Source: Fibrobacter succinogenes (GTDB lineage: Bacteria > Fibrobacterota > Fibrobacteria > Fibrobacterales > Fibrobacteraceae). Taken from it: 64,000 nt of DNA. Position numbers and translations under genes: made by a program. The notes under the pieces were generated by a model. That model saw nothing but the letters and a program-made list of their open reading frames with translations. It was not told the origin of the DNA and made no database searches. Of this stretch, positions 34,175-43,289 are shown piece after piece. Numbering within the stretch: the stretch's first letter is position 1; every line of letters starts with the position of its first letter. The DNA lies in NCBI GenBank assembly GCA_902779055.1, contig CACZAD010000029.1:1-64000 (forward strand), given 5' to 3'.

Positions 34175-35935
34175 ATGAAAAGGACTCGACTTGACAAATC
34201 GGCGGTTTTTGCGTGGATCGCATTGCAGGCTTTGTTTGCAATGGTCTTTTTTGTGGCCTGCTCCGACAACAAGGTGGCGGGCGGAAACAGTTCTGAAGTC
34301 GGTTCCCCGGAACTGATGGGTACGCTTGCATACGATGACGGAAGCGGAAATCCGTATTTTTTTAGGCGCGCTTCTTACGCTCGCGTTTACTGCGTCCCGG
34401 CGGATTTTGACCCAGCAAAAGAAGATAGCACATCGTACTACACGACGACTGCGGATTCGATGGGGCATTTTGCGTTTGGCAACTTGCCAAATGGCGTTTA
34501 CAACTTGGAAGCGTTTTTTGAAAATTTGGATGGAGAATCTTTTGCCGCTCGTGAGTCGGGTCTGAGAATTGCGACGAAATCAGCGCAATCCGTTGATTTG
34601 GATTTGGATCAAAGTCACAATATCAAGGTTTATTTGCCTGAAACCAAGGACTCGGTGGCAAACATTTCTATTGTGGGGTCAACATACAAGTCGACCGCCA
34701 AAATTGCAGAAGATGAAATTGGAACTTATGCGACTTTTACCGGTGTGCCGGCCTCGTACTATGATTCGGTGCAAGTAAATACGTCGGATGTCTCTAATAG
34801 CATCAAGGCTGTTTATGTGGATGATGTATATGATGTTTCTACTTTTTATTATGATGAGTTGGTTCGTGTCTTGGAAATCCCGCTCAACACTTCGGTGACG
34901 GGCATTGACCTGCACGATACTATTGAAGGGTTCCCGCTGTATATTCGCTTGAGTGACTTGAATTCTGAAGACCGCAAGTCGCTTGTCAAGAATCTCAATT
35001 CGCTAAAAGTTTATCTAGAGCCTGCTTCGGATTGGACAACGTTCAAGGTCGTTTATGACAAGGACTCCGAGCCTATAGGGTTGTGGGTTCGTTTGGAAAC
35101 GCTCTACCCGCAACGCGAAACGCAAAAGCTCGTTTTCGCATGGAACGAGGAAAACGCGGGGGTTTATGTCGCGAGTGGTGCTGGTACTCCCGAAAAAGCG
35201 CAGGCCTTGATGCGTGCTTCGAATCCGTTTACAATCTCGGATGGCTTTATCGCGGCGTGGAACTTTGACGAAACTGAATTCCCGGATTCGACTGTCACGA
35301 CTTTTGGCGATAATCTGTTAAAGGGGCGCGTCACTGATGTCACGGTTGGCGATGGAATTATTGGCGGAGCATTTGTATTTAACGGAAAAACTTCCATTAT
35401 TGAAATTCAGGAATCCGCAGACTATTGGGGCTTTGTGTTGAAGGATACGTCTTGCTTTACATCGTCGTTCTGGGTGAATGTAGAAGATACTTCGACATCT
35501 CGATTCATTTGGGGCAAGTCGGAATCGGAATACCACTTCAAGTATCAGGCTGGTGATAGCGATCGGTCGAGCTGGATGTTCAAGGAACTCGATGAATCGG
35601 ATTTGGATCATTGGTACCAGGCGAGCATTGCGATTGCTCCGGAAACCGATTACAAGCAGTGGGTTCATTTTACGGTCGTCAAGTCGGGCGATTCGACGGC
35701 GATTTACAGGAATGGCAAGCTTGAAGAAACCTTGATTGGCCGTAACCATACGGATGATAAGCGAACGTCGGATGGCCCGTTTGTCATTGGCGCCCGCAAG
35801 CAGTCCAGCGGAAAGGTAGATCGTGTTTTCAAGGGTTCGCTTGATGAACTTTACTTTATGGATGAAGCGAAAAGTTCTGAATGGGCTAGGCTCATGTACC
35901 TGAACCAAAAGCCGACCGGCTACTGGCCGAAATAG
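34175..35935 (+). CDS. Large lipoprotein with C-terminal LamG/concanavalin-like domain
   Basis: A 586-residue protein. The N-terminus MKRTRLDKSAVFAWIALQAL leads to lipobox VACS (Cys ~29). Residues ~45-150 look like a carboxypeptidase-regulatory beta fold (DSMGHFAFGNLPNGVYNLEA). The middle is beta-rich, and residues ~360-586 form a LamG-type jelly roll: IAAWNFDETEFPD, GGAFVFNGKTSIIEI, FTSSFWVNVEDTS, HFTVVKSGDSTAIYRNGKLE, FKGSLDELYFMDEA. This suggests a cell-surface carbohydrate- or protein-binding lipoprotein. Paired with the TIGR02147 gene upstream. Confidence 0.8.
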   Translation: MKRTRLDKSAVFAWIALQALFAMVFFVACSDNKVAGGNSSEVGSPELMGTLAYDDGSGNPYFFRRASYARVYCVPADFDPAKEDSTSYYTTTADSMGHFAFGNLPNGVYNLEAFFENLDGESFAARESGLRIATKSAQSVDLDLDQSHNIKVYLPETKDSVANISIVGSTYKSTAKIAEDEIGTYATFTGVPASYYDSVQVNTSDVSNSIKAVYVDDVYDVSTFYYDELVRVLEIPLNTSVTGIDLHDTIEGFPLYIRLSDLNSEDRKSLVKNLNSLKVYLEPASDWTTFKVVYDKDSEPIGLWVRLETLYPQRETQKLVFAWNEENAGVYVASGAGTPEKAQALMRASNPFTISDGFIAAWNFDETEFPDSTVTTFGDNLLKGRVTDVTVGDGIIGGAFVFNGKTSIIEIQESADYWGFVLKDTSCFTSSFWVNVEDTSTSRFIWGKSESEYHFKYQAGDSDRSSWMFKELDESDLDHWYQASIAIAPETDYKQWVHFTVVKSGDSTAIYRNGKLEETLIGRNHTDDKRTSDGPFVIGARKQSSGKVDRVFKGSLDELYFMDEAKSSEWARLMYLNQKPTGYWPK

Positions 35936-35950
35936 GGATTCTCGACTTCC

Positions 35951-35988
35951 TTGTCATTCCGGCCTTAGTGCCGGAATCGCCTTACACG
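35951..35988. repeat. REP-like element (family A)
   Basis: TTGTCATTCCGGCCTTAGTG with CCGGAATCGCCTTACA, between the convergent ends of the LamG lipoprotein gene and recD2. Confidence 0.7.
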
Positions 35989-35991
35989 GTT

Positions 35992-38142
35992 CTAACTCAG
36001 CTTTTCCGTGAGTCTTGTATATCGTCTTGTGCTGCGGTTGTTGCGCACGGCTTGGTAGAAAGCTCCCGGTGCAGACAAAACCCAAACATGTCCTTTCGCA
36101 CGTGTAATCGCGGTGTAGATGAGGTTCCTTTGCAGCATAATGCTGTGGCTCGAATCTAGCACGACGATGACAGCGGGGTATTCGCTACCTTGACTCTTGT
36201 GGATGGTGCAGGCGTAGGCGAGGATGAGTTCATCGGCTTCATCGGGCTCGTAATCCACGGTCTTGTCATCGTAAAAGACCGTGATCTTTTTTGTGTCTTT
36301 CCCGATTTTGTAGATGATGCCGACGTCTCCGTTGAACACGTTCTTGTCGTAGTTGTTGCGGATTTGCATCACTCGGTCGCCGGTACTCCAGTTGCCGCTT
36401 GCAATCTTGATGCGTTCCTTGCCGGGGTTCAATAGGTCTTGCAAGAAGTTGTTGAGCTCGTAAATGCCGAGCGGTCCTTTGCGCATTGGCGTGAGGAGCT
36501 GCATTTCTTGCGTGTCGACGTCGATTTTTTCCTTGATGCCGCGCGTGACGAGGCGGGCGATGATGTCTTTAGCTTCATCGGCCGACTCGTAAGGCAAAAA
36601 GTGGAAGTTTGTGCCTTCGATGGGCGAGGGGCTAATGCCCTGATTGATTTTAGATGCTTTGTCGGCGATGTCGTTGCCGCCGGCCTGGCGGAAAATGTGC
36701 TGAAGGCGGGTGCTCGGAATCTTGGGGCAACGCAACAAGTCGTTCAGCACATTGCCTGCTCCCACGCTTGGGAGCTGGTCGGCATCGCCCACGAGAACGA
36801 TTCTCGCGTTGAGTGGCGTCGCTTCGAGGAGCGAGGCGGCAAGCCACGTATCGACCATACTGAATTCATCGACGATAAGCAAATTGCATTGGAGCTTGTT
36901 GTCGCCATCGCGGTGGAACTTGCCCGAAATCGGATCCACTTCGAGCAAGCGGTGGATTGTGCGGGCTTTTTCGCCACAGCATTCACCCATGCGCTTGGCG
37001 GCGCGCCCTGTCGGGGCTGTAAGGCTTACGCATTCTTCCATTTGGCGGGCGAGGTACAAAATTCCCTTGAGAATTGTCGTCTTACCTGTACCAGGGCCAC
37101 CTGTGATGATGGAAATCTTTCTCGAAAGCGCCATCTGGATAGCGCGTTTCTGGATCGGGTCAAAGCTGAACTTGTGCTCGCGTTCCCACTGCGCCAGGGC
37201 GTCTTCGAAGCCTTCCGTTGAAAGCTCGTTGTAGCGCAAACGGAGCTTGATGTTGTCTGCGATGCGCTGCTCGGCTTTGAAGAGCGGCGGGAAATAGCAG
37301 TCGTCGCCTTCGCGCGTGATGCGCCCGCTTTCGCTTGCCTTTTCGAATTCGTCGAGGAGCGTGTTGATGGCGCCTTCGTCGTCCTGCATTAAACGCAAGT
37401 TGCGGAATGTGCGTTCCAGGAGTACGTTTTTCGGCAAAAATACGTGCCCATCGCTCACAGAGGCTTCTTGCAGCGTATAAAGCAGAGCCGCCTGGAAGCG
37501 TTCAGGGCTGTCTTTCGGGAATCCGACTTTCTGCGCGATTTCGTCGGCCTTCAAGAATCCGATGCCCCAGACTTCTTCGCAGAGCATGTAAGGGTTCTGC
37601 GTGATACGTTCGATGGTTGCTTGCCCGAACTTGTTCCAAAGGCGCTTGGCAACACTCCCGACGATTTCGTGCTTGTACAGGAACAGCATCGTTTCGCGGC
37701 TGTGTCTCGCTTCTTGCCAACGGGCGAGGAACAACTCCACCTTGCGGGCGGGGAACCCCTTGATTTTTACTTCACGGAACTTGTCCGGATCGTTGTCGAG
37801 AATGTCGGCGGTATCATCGCCAAAAGTTTCCACGATGCGTTCGGCAATCTTTTGCCCCACGCCCGGGAATTGACCGCTTGCCAAGTATTCAAGGATGTCG
37901 TTGTCTTCGGTGGCGAGGTATTCAAAAGAAGTCGCCTGGAACTGCTTCCCGTATTTCGGATGCGAACCCCAGTCGCCTTCTACAGAGATTGTTTCGCCGG
38001 GTTGCAAAGCGGGGAATGTTCCCGTGACGACAACGACTTTCTTGCTTTCGATATCGTTCAGGCGCATCACGGTAAAGCCATTTTGCTGGCTATGGAACGT
38101 GATGGATTTTATGCTGCCTTTTATGACCACAACAGTTGTCAT
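35992..38142 (-). CDS. recD2: RecD2-type ATP-dependent DNA helicase
   Basis: A 716-residue protein. N-terminal OB-like region (1-75), helix-hairpin-helix region (SGQFPGVGQKIAERIVETFG, ~88-107), then SF1B helicase motifs: ITGGPGTGKTT (Walker A, 346-356), SLTAPTGRAAKRM (Ia), NLLIVDEFSMVDTW (II), LVGDADQLPSVGAGNVL (III), THIFRQAG-like LQHIFRQAGGND (IV) and the C-terminal LAYACTIHKSQGSEYPAVIV (V/VI). RecD2 enzymes are 5'-3' helicases acting in DNA repair outside RecBCD. The start codon lies at the edge of a hairpin-forming repeat. Confidence 0.93.
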   Translation of the reverse strand: MTTVVVIKGSIKSITFHSQQNGFTVMRLNDIESKKVVVVTGTFPALQPGETISVEGDWGSHPKYGKQFQATSFEYLATEDNDILEYLASGQFPGVGQKIAERIVETFGDDTADILDNDPDKFREVKIKGFPARKVELFLARWQEARHSRETMLFLYKHEIVGSVAKRLWNKFGQATIERITQNPYMLCEEVWGIGFLKADEIAQKVGFPKDSPERFQAALLYTLQEASVSDGHVFLPKNVLLERTFRNLRLMQDDEGAINTLLDEFEKASESGRITREGDDCYFPPLFKAEQRIADNIKLRLRYNELSTEGFEDALAQWEREHKFSFDPIQKRAIQMALSRKISIITGGPGTGKTTILKGILYLARQMEECVSLTAPTGRAAKRMGECCGEKARTIHRLLEVDPISGKFHRDGDNKLQCNLLIVDEFSMVDTWLAASLLEATPLNARIVLVGDADQLPSVGAGNVLNDLLRCPKIPSTRLQHIFRQAGGNDIADKASKINQGISPSPIEGTNFHFLPYESADEAKDIIARLVTRGIKEKIDVDTQEMQLLTPMRKGPLGIYELNNFLQDLLNPGKERIKIASGNWSTGDRVMQIRNNYDKNVFNGDVGIIYKIGKDTKKITVFYDDKTVDYEPDEADELILAYACTIHKSQGSEYPAVIVVLDSSHSIMLQRNLIYTAITRAKGHVWVLSAPGAFYQAVRNNRSTRRYTRLTEKLS

Positions 38143-38166
38143 GCCCGATTTAATCGGGCATCTCCT
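38136..38166. repeat. REP-like hairpin element at the recD2 start
   Basis: TTGTCATGCCCGATTTAATC then GGGCATCTCC. The perfect inverted repeat TGCCCGATT / AATCGGGCA (38142-38160) lies between the ribosome site AAAGGAGA (minus strand, 38161-38168) and the recD2 ATG (38142-38140). Unfolded, the distance between site and start would be too long for good initiation; folded, it would be short. Confidence 0.65.
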
Positions 38167-38218
38167 TTATGTGTTGTGGATGGTTCTAGCATTGATTGAA
38201 TTTGCTGGCAGCGCTTGC

Positions 38219-39754
38219 TTACTGAGCTTTCGGGATCTTGTTTTCGTCAAGAGCGGAGTTCCAACGGTCGGCGTCATAGCCTTCCATCTGGGAGAGCGTC
38301 TTGCCGCGAACACAGAGGAAGAATCCGAGGATGGCGGCGTCGTGGAGTGCAATCACAAGAGCTGTCTTGTAGTCGAGACCAAAGCCGAGCGGAGCGCCCT
38401 TGAGGTTTTCCGGGCTCACCCAGAGGATGTAATCAGCCGTAATGAACGTCATGAACATGCACGGGATAAGCGCAATCCAGAAGTTCTTCTTTTTGCTGCG
38501 GAGGTAAACGGTAGCGACGCAGAGGCTGCAAACGGCCATGAGCTGGTTGCTCCAGCTGAAGTAGTTCCATAAGATATTGAAACCTTCGGGATTCATGTTG
38601 CTCCAGAAGATGATCACAGCGCAAAGGGCGAACATCGGAACCGTGAGGAGAAGGCGGTTCTTGACAGAAGTCTGTTCAAGTCCGGTGAGTTCTGCAACGG
38701 TGAGGCGGAGGCTGCGGAGACTGGTGTCGCCGCTCGTGATGGCAAGGATGATCACGCCCACAACCACGAGAATCGAAATCGGAGCCCAGGGAATCACGGT
38801 CGAAACGAGAATGCTCAAGACCTTCACGCCCGATGCACCTGTCAAAAGTTCCGGCATCTGGTGGTAAATGAACATACCGCCTGCAGCCCAGATCATACCA
38901 ATCAAGCCTTCGATAATCATCATTCCGTAGAACGTCTGGCGACCGGTCTTTTCGGTCACTTCGGTACGGGCAACGAGCGGGCTCTGCGTGCTGTGGAAGC
39001 CACTGATGATGCCGCAGGCAATCGTCACGAAGAGCATCGGGATGATCGGCTGGCCTGCCGGATGCTTGTGGAAGTTGCTCATGATGTCGTTGACGCAGAA
39101 TTCATCGAGAACGTTCAAGTTCGGGACGATGCCCACGAAAATGGCGAGAGAGGCGAGAATCAAAAGGGCGCCGAAAATCGGGTAGATGCGACCGATAATC
39201 TTGTCAATCGGGAAGAAGGTGCTAACGAAGTAGTAGGCAAAAATGCAAACGACGGCAATCCAGAACAGCGTCGGCGAAACGTGGCTGCCGACGAGAATCG
39301 GGGTGTTCACGAGAGCTGCCGGAGTCGTGGTGAACACGGCGCCAACGAGAATGAGGGCCACGGAAATGAGCGTCATCACGAGCTTTGCCGGCCCCTTGCC
39401 CAAGAACTTGCGGGAGAGTGCCGGAACGTTGTAGCCGTTGTTGCGCATGCTGATCATGCCGCTGAAGTAGTCATGTACCGCACCGCCGAGGACGTTACCG
39501 AGCGGGAGCAAAATGAACACAATCGCGCCGAACTTGATGCCGAGAATCACGCCGATCACAGGTCCGATACCGGCAATGTTCAATAGCTGGATGAGGACGT
39601 TTTTCCAGTGCGCCATCGGGACTCGGTCCACGCCATCCGGGTTTGCGAGAGCCGGAGTCTTGCGGTCATCCGGTCCGAAAACGCGTTCAACGAACTTGCC
39701 ATAAGTGAAGTATCCCAGAATGAGGATTGCAACACCGATTAGGAATGTGATCAT
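38219..39754 (-). CDS. cstA: Carbon starvation protein CstA family transporter
   Basis: A 511-residue membrane protein with about 13-16 helices. Family blocks include PNPDGVDRVPMAHWKNVLIQ-like ANPDGVDRVPMAHWKNVLIQ, LLNIAGIGPVIGVILGIKFG, LLPLGNVLGGAVHDYFSGMI and IACGIISGFHSTQSPLVART. CstA proteins import peptides or pyruvate when carbon is scarce. The length fits the shorter CstA-like group rather than the ~700-residue E. coli protein. Stands alone; ATG 39754. Confidence 0.9.
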   Translation of the reverse strand: MITFLIGVAILILGYFTYGKFVERVFGPDDRKTPALANPDGVDRVPMAHWKNVLIQLLNIAGIGPVIGVILGIKFGAIVFILLPLGNVLGGAVHDYFSGMISMRNNGYNVPALSRKFLGKGPAKLVMTLISVALILVGAVFTTTPAALVNTPILVGSHVSPTLFWIAVVCIFAYYFVSTFFPIDKIIGRIYPIFGALLILASLAIFVGIVPNLNVLDEFCVNDIMSNFHKHPAGQPIIPMLFVTIACGIISGFHSTQSPLVARTEVTEKTGRQTFYGMMIIEGLIGMIWAAGGMFIYHQMPELLTGASGVKVLSILVSTVIPWAPISILVVVGVIILAITSGDTSLRSLRLTVAELTGLEQTSVKNRLLLTVPMFALCAVIIFWSNMNPEGFNILWNYFSWSNQLMAVCSLCVATVYLRSKKKNFWIALIPCMFMTFITADYILWVSPENLKGAPLGFGLDYKTALVIALHDAAILGFFLCVRGKTLSQMEGYDADRWNSALDENKIPKAQ

Positions 39755-39779
39755 TTTTTGTGCCTTCTTTAGTTTTTAA

Positions 39780-40460
39780 TTAAAACTGAACTATCGCATT
39801 GATGGATACGGCTATGTAGGTTTGCCAAAGATAGCTGTTGAAATCCTGGGTGCCTGTCGCTTTTGTGTTAGCGGCCTTGAACCAGTTTTCGTAAATGCGC
39901 AACGAGGGGCAGAGTCCAAAATGCTCTGTTATGAAATACTTCATGTTGGTGACCAGGGCTATGCCGGAACCCATCACCTCGGCATCGGAATAATCCTTGC
40001 CATCAAAGGCGCTTTTGTTGGTCTTTATGCTTGTAAATGAATAGCCAAGACCGACACCGACCTGGAAAACGTCGGGGTAAAAGAAGTTGTAGGTGAATTC
40101 CGCCCCAAAACGCCAATAGCGCATTTTCTGTTCATTGAGGTTTTCGGGGTAGTCGTTGCCGATCGTTCCTGTTATGGACCAGTATTGGAACGATCCTGCG
40201 AGTGTGAATTCACGGATGTTCACACCGATATTGTAATCGGGGGAAACGAGAACCTTTGTGATCGGGAAGCTGATGGTGTGTTCGGGGACTTTGTCGGTCT
40301 TGATTTTTGCCGTATGGTCAAAAAAGTCTCCGCGGTTTGCGATGACGCTAAAACCGATGCTTGCAAAATAGGTTCGGGGCCACTGGTAATTATCCCAATC
40401 TTCGACTTCTGCGAATATGGTCGAACACAAGAATACCATCAACAATAAAATTTTTTTCAT
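39780..40460 (-). CDS. Outer-membrane beta-barrel-like protein
   Basis: A 226-residue protein with signal peptide MKKILLLMVFLCSTIFA-EV; ATG 40460 is chosen for it and has GGAGGA upstream. The mature part alternates short amphipathic strands with aromatic ends (YFASIGFSVIANRG, FTLAGSFQYWSITGTIG, WRFGAEFTYNFFYPDVFQVG, YLWQTYIAVSINAIVQF), ending in Phe as outer-membrane barrels do. Family and function not recognised. It lies after nadA with a hairpin in between. Confidence 0.7.
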   Translation of the reverse strand: MKKILLLMVFLCSTIFAEVEDWDNYQWPRTYFASIGFSVIANRGDFFDHTAKIKTDKVPEHTISFPITKVLVSPDYNIGVNIREFTLAGSFQYWSITGTIGNDYPENLNEQKMRYWRFGAEFTYNFFYPDVFQVGVGLGYSFTSIKTNKSAFDGKDYSDAEVMGSGIALVTNMKYFITEHFGLCPSLRIYENWFKAANTKATGTQDFNSYLWQTYIAVSINAIVQF

Positions 40461-40482
40461 GTTATAATCCTCCAAAAAACAC

Positions 40483-40515
40483 GACGCCCCTAAAATAGAA
40501 TTTTAAGGGCGCCTT
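40483..40515 (-). terminator. Terminator-like hairpin after nadA
   Basis: Minus strand GCGCCCTTAAAAT / ATTTTAGGGGCG with one mismatch, followed after a few bases by TTTTTT. Confidence 0.55.
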
Positions 40516-40543
40516 GGTGTATACCGCGATGTGTTAGGAGGCT

Positions 40544-41488
40544 TTATTCAGCGTATTTGAACATGGCGTCGATGCACTTCTTGGCCTTGACGCGCACGCC
40601 TTCGTCGAGCGAGATGTGTTCTGCCTTTTCGGGGTGGCGGAGTGCTTCCAAGATGTTTTCGAGCGAGTTCGACTTCATGTACTTGCACATGCAGCAGCTA
40701 CCGATAAAGTTCATGTCCGGATGTTCATAATGCATACGGGCATTGAGGCCGCATTCCGTGAGGAGCAAGATGCAGCTGTCTTTGGGCTGCTGGTTGATGT
40801 AGCTCACCATCTGGCCGGTACTTCCGACGTAGTCACTGAGCATAGCAACGGACGGATTGCATTCCGGGTGGCTGATCACCTTGAGATTCGGGTTTTGGCT
40901 ACGGAAGAACTGGATCAAATCCGGGTCGTAGTTTTCGTGGACGTAGCAGCAGCCGTTATAGAGCTTGATATCCTTCTTGACGCCGCGACGCTTCATCTCG
41001 TCGATGATGTTCTGGCCCATGAGGGCATCCGGCACAAAGAAAATCTTGTCGGACGGAATCGTTTCGACGATGTGCATCACGTTACCGCTAGTCACGCAGA
41101 CGTCGCAGGCGGCCTTCACGTCGGCAGTCGTGTTGATGTAGCAAACGAACGTGTAGTCCGGATTCTGCTTGCGGAGTTCTTCGACGTCCTTGCCGGTAAT
41201 GGAGTCGGCGAGGCTGCAACCCGTGAGCGGGCCCGGAATGATCACGTCCTTCTGCGGGTTCAAAATCTTGGCGGTTTCGCCCATGAAACGCACGGCGGAG
41301 AAGAGGATCGTCTTTTGCTGGACGGTTGTTGCGTCTTTGCTGAGCTTGAAGCTATCGCCCGTGAAGTCGGCAACGCCCAAAAGAATTTCAGGAGCGCAGT
41401 AGCTGTGGGCGAGGATAACGGTATCCTGCTGCTTTTTGAGCTCGTTGATTTCGTTGATGAGCGGGAGCATCTTTTCCACCTTTTCCAT
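40544..41488 (-). CDS. nadA: Quinolinate synthase NadA
   Basis: A 314-residue enzyme from ATG 41488, making quinolinate from iminoaspartate and dihydroxyacetone phosphate for NAD synthesis. It has VILAHSYCAPEI, VADFTGDSFKLSKDA, FMGETAKILNP, PGPLTGCSLADSI, the repeat-like HPECNPSVAML, and cysteines for the iron-sulfur cluster (in CSLAD, CGLNARMHYEHP and SCCMCKYMK). Coding-like sequence (TFHGIAEELYNRLKSVKPGA, then ALCTYT) continues ~28 codons upstream in frame to a TAG, without an ATG, so the true start may have been lost by a one-base deletion. nadB and nadC are not in the window. Confidence 0.9.
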   Translation of the reverse strand: MEKVEKMLPLINEINELKKQQDTVILAHSYCAPEILLGVADFTGDSFKLSKDATTVQQKTILFSAVRFMGETAKILNPQKDVIIPGPLTGCSLADSITGKDVEELRKQNPDYTFVCYINTTADVKAACDVCVTSGNVMHIVETIPSDKIFFVPDALMGQNIIDEMKRRGVKKDIKLYNGCCYVHENYDPDLIQFFRSQNPNLKVISHPECNPSVAMLSDYVGSTGQMVSYINQQPKDSCILLLTECGLNARMHYEHPDMNFIGSCCMCKYMKSNSLENILEALRHPEKAEHISLDEGVRVKAKKCIDAMFKYAE

Positions 41489-41593
41489 GGTGTAGGTGCA
41501 AAGGGCTGCGCCCGGCTTGACGGACTTGAGACGATTGTAAAGTTCTTCTGCGATTCCGTGAAATGTAATTTCCTAGATGAAAGATAGTAATTT

Positions 41594-41673
41594 TAGTAGG
41601 AAGTAGGATGTAGGAAGGGTTTATAATCGCGGCTTTGCCGCCTAACTATTCCTGTTTACTGTCTACTGCGCCA
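41594..41673. repeat. Simple dispersed repeat (family B)
   Basis: TAGTAGGAAGTAGGATGTAG on the left and CTGTTTACTGTCTACTGCGC on the right, flanking a GCGGC...GCCGC hairpin, in the gap between nadA and the phosphatase gene. Confidence 0.6.
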
Positions 41674-41679
41674 CAGGCG

Positions 41680-42507
41680 CTAATACCCGGCCCATTCGGC
41701 GCTGATGGAGGGACTTGCCTTGCGGATGTTTGTTTCTTCAGCGGTTTCTTCCTTGCGGGCGATGTCGCCGTTTGCAATCCTTTCCTTGATTTCGTCGAAA
41801 GTCTTGGGTGGTACGGAATCGGGGGAATTGTCGCCGAGAACCTTGCAGGGGGCGGCTTCGGATTCCTTGGCCTTGTCCTTGACGGGAGTGTATTCGCGCA
41901 GTGCCGGGACGGTGTAGAATCGGTCTTCTTCGGGGCACCAGGCGGTGAGCGCCTTGCCGTAGACGCAACCGGAATCGAGCCCGATAAATCCGGGGATGTT
42001 CACAAAGCCGTTCTTGGCCCAATGTCCAAAGACGACAGTCTTGTCCCACTTGACCTGTTCGTACCACGGTTTGTCATTCCAGTTTCGGATCGAAAGGATC
42101 ACTTCGGGGCACATCTCTTCGAGACGGGTCTTTCCCGGTTCGAGCCCGGCGTGTACAAGCAAGGCGTGCGGCGTATCGCGCCAGAGCGGCCAGGTCATAA
42201 CGGTATCGCGGATATAAATCCATTCGTCAAGCGAAAGTGCCTTGAAACGCTTCTTTTGCTTTTCGGTCCAGTTACTTTGGGGCGTTTCCATCATACGGAT
42301 GAGGTGTTCCTCGTGGTTTCCGCGGACAGTCAAGATGCCGACTTCTTCGACGATGCGCATGGCACGCATCATGTCAGGACCTTTGTTGATGATGTCGCCG
42401 GTCTGGTAGATGGTGTCGTTACCGCGGACGAATCCAAACTTGTCGAGCATCGCGGCAAGTTCGTCTGCGCAACCGTGAACATCACCGATGTATAAAGTAC
42501 GTTTCAT
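41680..42507 (-). CDS. ApaH/PrpE-type metallophosphoesterase
   Basis: A 275-residue protein with the calcineurin-type metal motifs: YIGDVHGCADEL (GDxHG), YQTGDIINKGPDM (GDxxxxGP), VRGNHEEHL (GNHE), and later LLVHAGL and VFGHWAKNG. The order matches diadenosine tetraphosphatase ApaH and bacterial PP2A-like phosphatases. Substrate (Ap4A, phosphoprotein or RNA cap) cannot be decided. The last ~60 residues are charged and variable. A short family B repeat follows the upstream start. Confidence 0.85.
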   Translation of the reverse strand: MKRTLYIGDVHGCADELAAMLDKFGFVRGNDTIYQTGDIINKGPDMMRAMRIVEEVGILTVRGNHEEHLIRMMETPQSNWTEKQKKRFKALSLDEWIYIRDTVMTWPLWRDTPHALLVHAGLEPGKTRLEEMCPEVILSIRNWNDKPWYEQVKWDKTVVFGHWAKNGFVNIPGFIGLDSGCVYGKALTAWCPEEDRFYTVPALREYTPVKDKAKESEAAPCKVLGDNSPDSVPPKTFDEIKERIANGDIARKEETAEETNIRKASPSISAEWAGY

Positions 42508-42510
42508 TTT

Positions 42511-42530
42511 TAGTAGACAGTAGGAAGTGC
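42511..42530. repeat. Simple dispersed repeat (family B), short copy
   Basis: TAGTAGACAGTAGGAAGTGC, in the 33-base gap between the phosphatase and pseudouridine synthase genes. Confidence 0.5.
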
Positions 42531-42540
42531 GGCGAAACCG

Positions 42541-43272
42541 CTACAAGTGAACAGCCTGTCGCAATTTGTTGAGTTCGTTGGGCGTGAGTTCGCGGTACTC
42601 GCCTGCGGGCAAGTCGCCGAGCTGAATCTGGCAGTAGCTTACGCGCTTGAGGTCGCGGATTTCGTAACCGACGGCTCGCATCATGCGGCGGATTTCGCGG
42701 TTCTTGCCTTCGATAAGCACTAGTTCTGCAAAACCGTTTTCGAGGTACACGTCCGTTGCAAAAGCGATTTCTTCTTCGGCATTCGGGTCTTCGGGGTCGC
42801 GGATGTCGACGCCTTCGACGAGGCGCTGGGCTGCCGATTCACTGAGCGGGCGCGTAGTCCATACATAATAGCTGCGCGGCACTTCAAAACTCGGATGCGT
42901 GAGGCGGTAAAGCAATTCGCCATCGTCGGTGAACAGCAAAAGACCGCGGCTCTGCAAGTCGAGTCGACCGACGTATTTGAACGTCTGGTATCCCGGCGGC
43001 AGGTAGTCGTAAACGGTACGACGGCCTTGCGGATCGTCCTTGGTGCAGACGCAGCCGGCGGGTTTGTGGAACATGATGACCTTGCTTTTTTTGTTCGTCG
43101 GGAGCTTCAGTAGCTTGCCATCGACGGAAACCTGGTCCTTTGTTTCGTCCACTTGATGACCGAGGTCAGAGATTGTTTCGCCGTTCACTTGGACGCGACC
43201 GTCGGCGACGAGTTCGTCTGCGGCGCGGCGGCTTGCGAAACCACTGAGAGAAATGTACTTGTTTATACGCAT
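42541..43272 (-). CDS. rRNA pseudouridine synthase (RsuA/RluB family)
   Basis: A 243-residue enzyme: S4 RNA-binding domain (RINKYISLSGFASRRAADEL, residues 1-60), then the synthase domain with VIMFHKPAGCVCTKDDPQGR, the catalytic motif VGRLDLQSRGLLLFTDDGEL (Asp105) and LIEGKNREIRRMMRAVGYEI. It converts uridine to pseudouridine in 16S or 23S rRNA; which site cannot be told. ATG 43272 just downstream of the Ppx gene, same direction. Confidence 0.93.
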   Translation of the reverse strand: MRINKYISLSGFASRRAADELVADGRVQVNGETISDLGHQVDETKDQVSVDGKLLKLPTNKKSKVIMFHKPAGCVCTKDDPQGRRTVYDYLPPGYQTFKYVGRLDLQSRGLLLFTDDGELLYRLTHPSFEVPRSYYVWTTRPLSESAAQRLVEGVDIRDPEDPNAEEEIAFATDVYLENGFAELVLIEGKNREIRRMMRAVGYEIRDLKRVSYCQIQLGDLPAGEYRELTPNELNKLRQAVHL

Positions 43273-43289
43273 TTTTTCATTCCCGTCTT

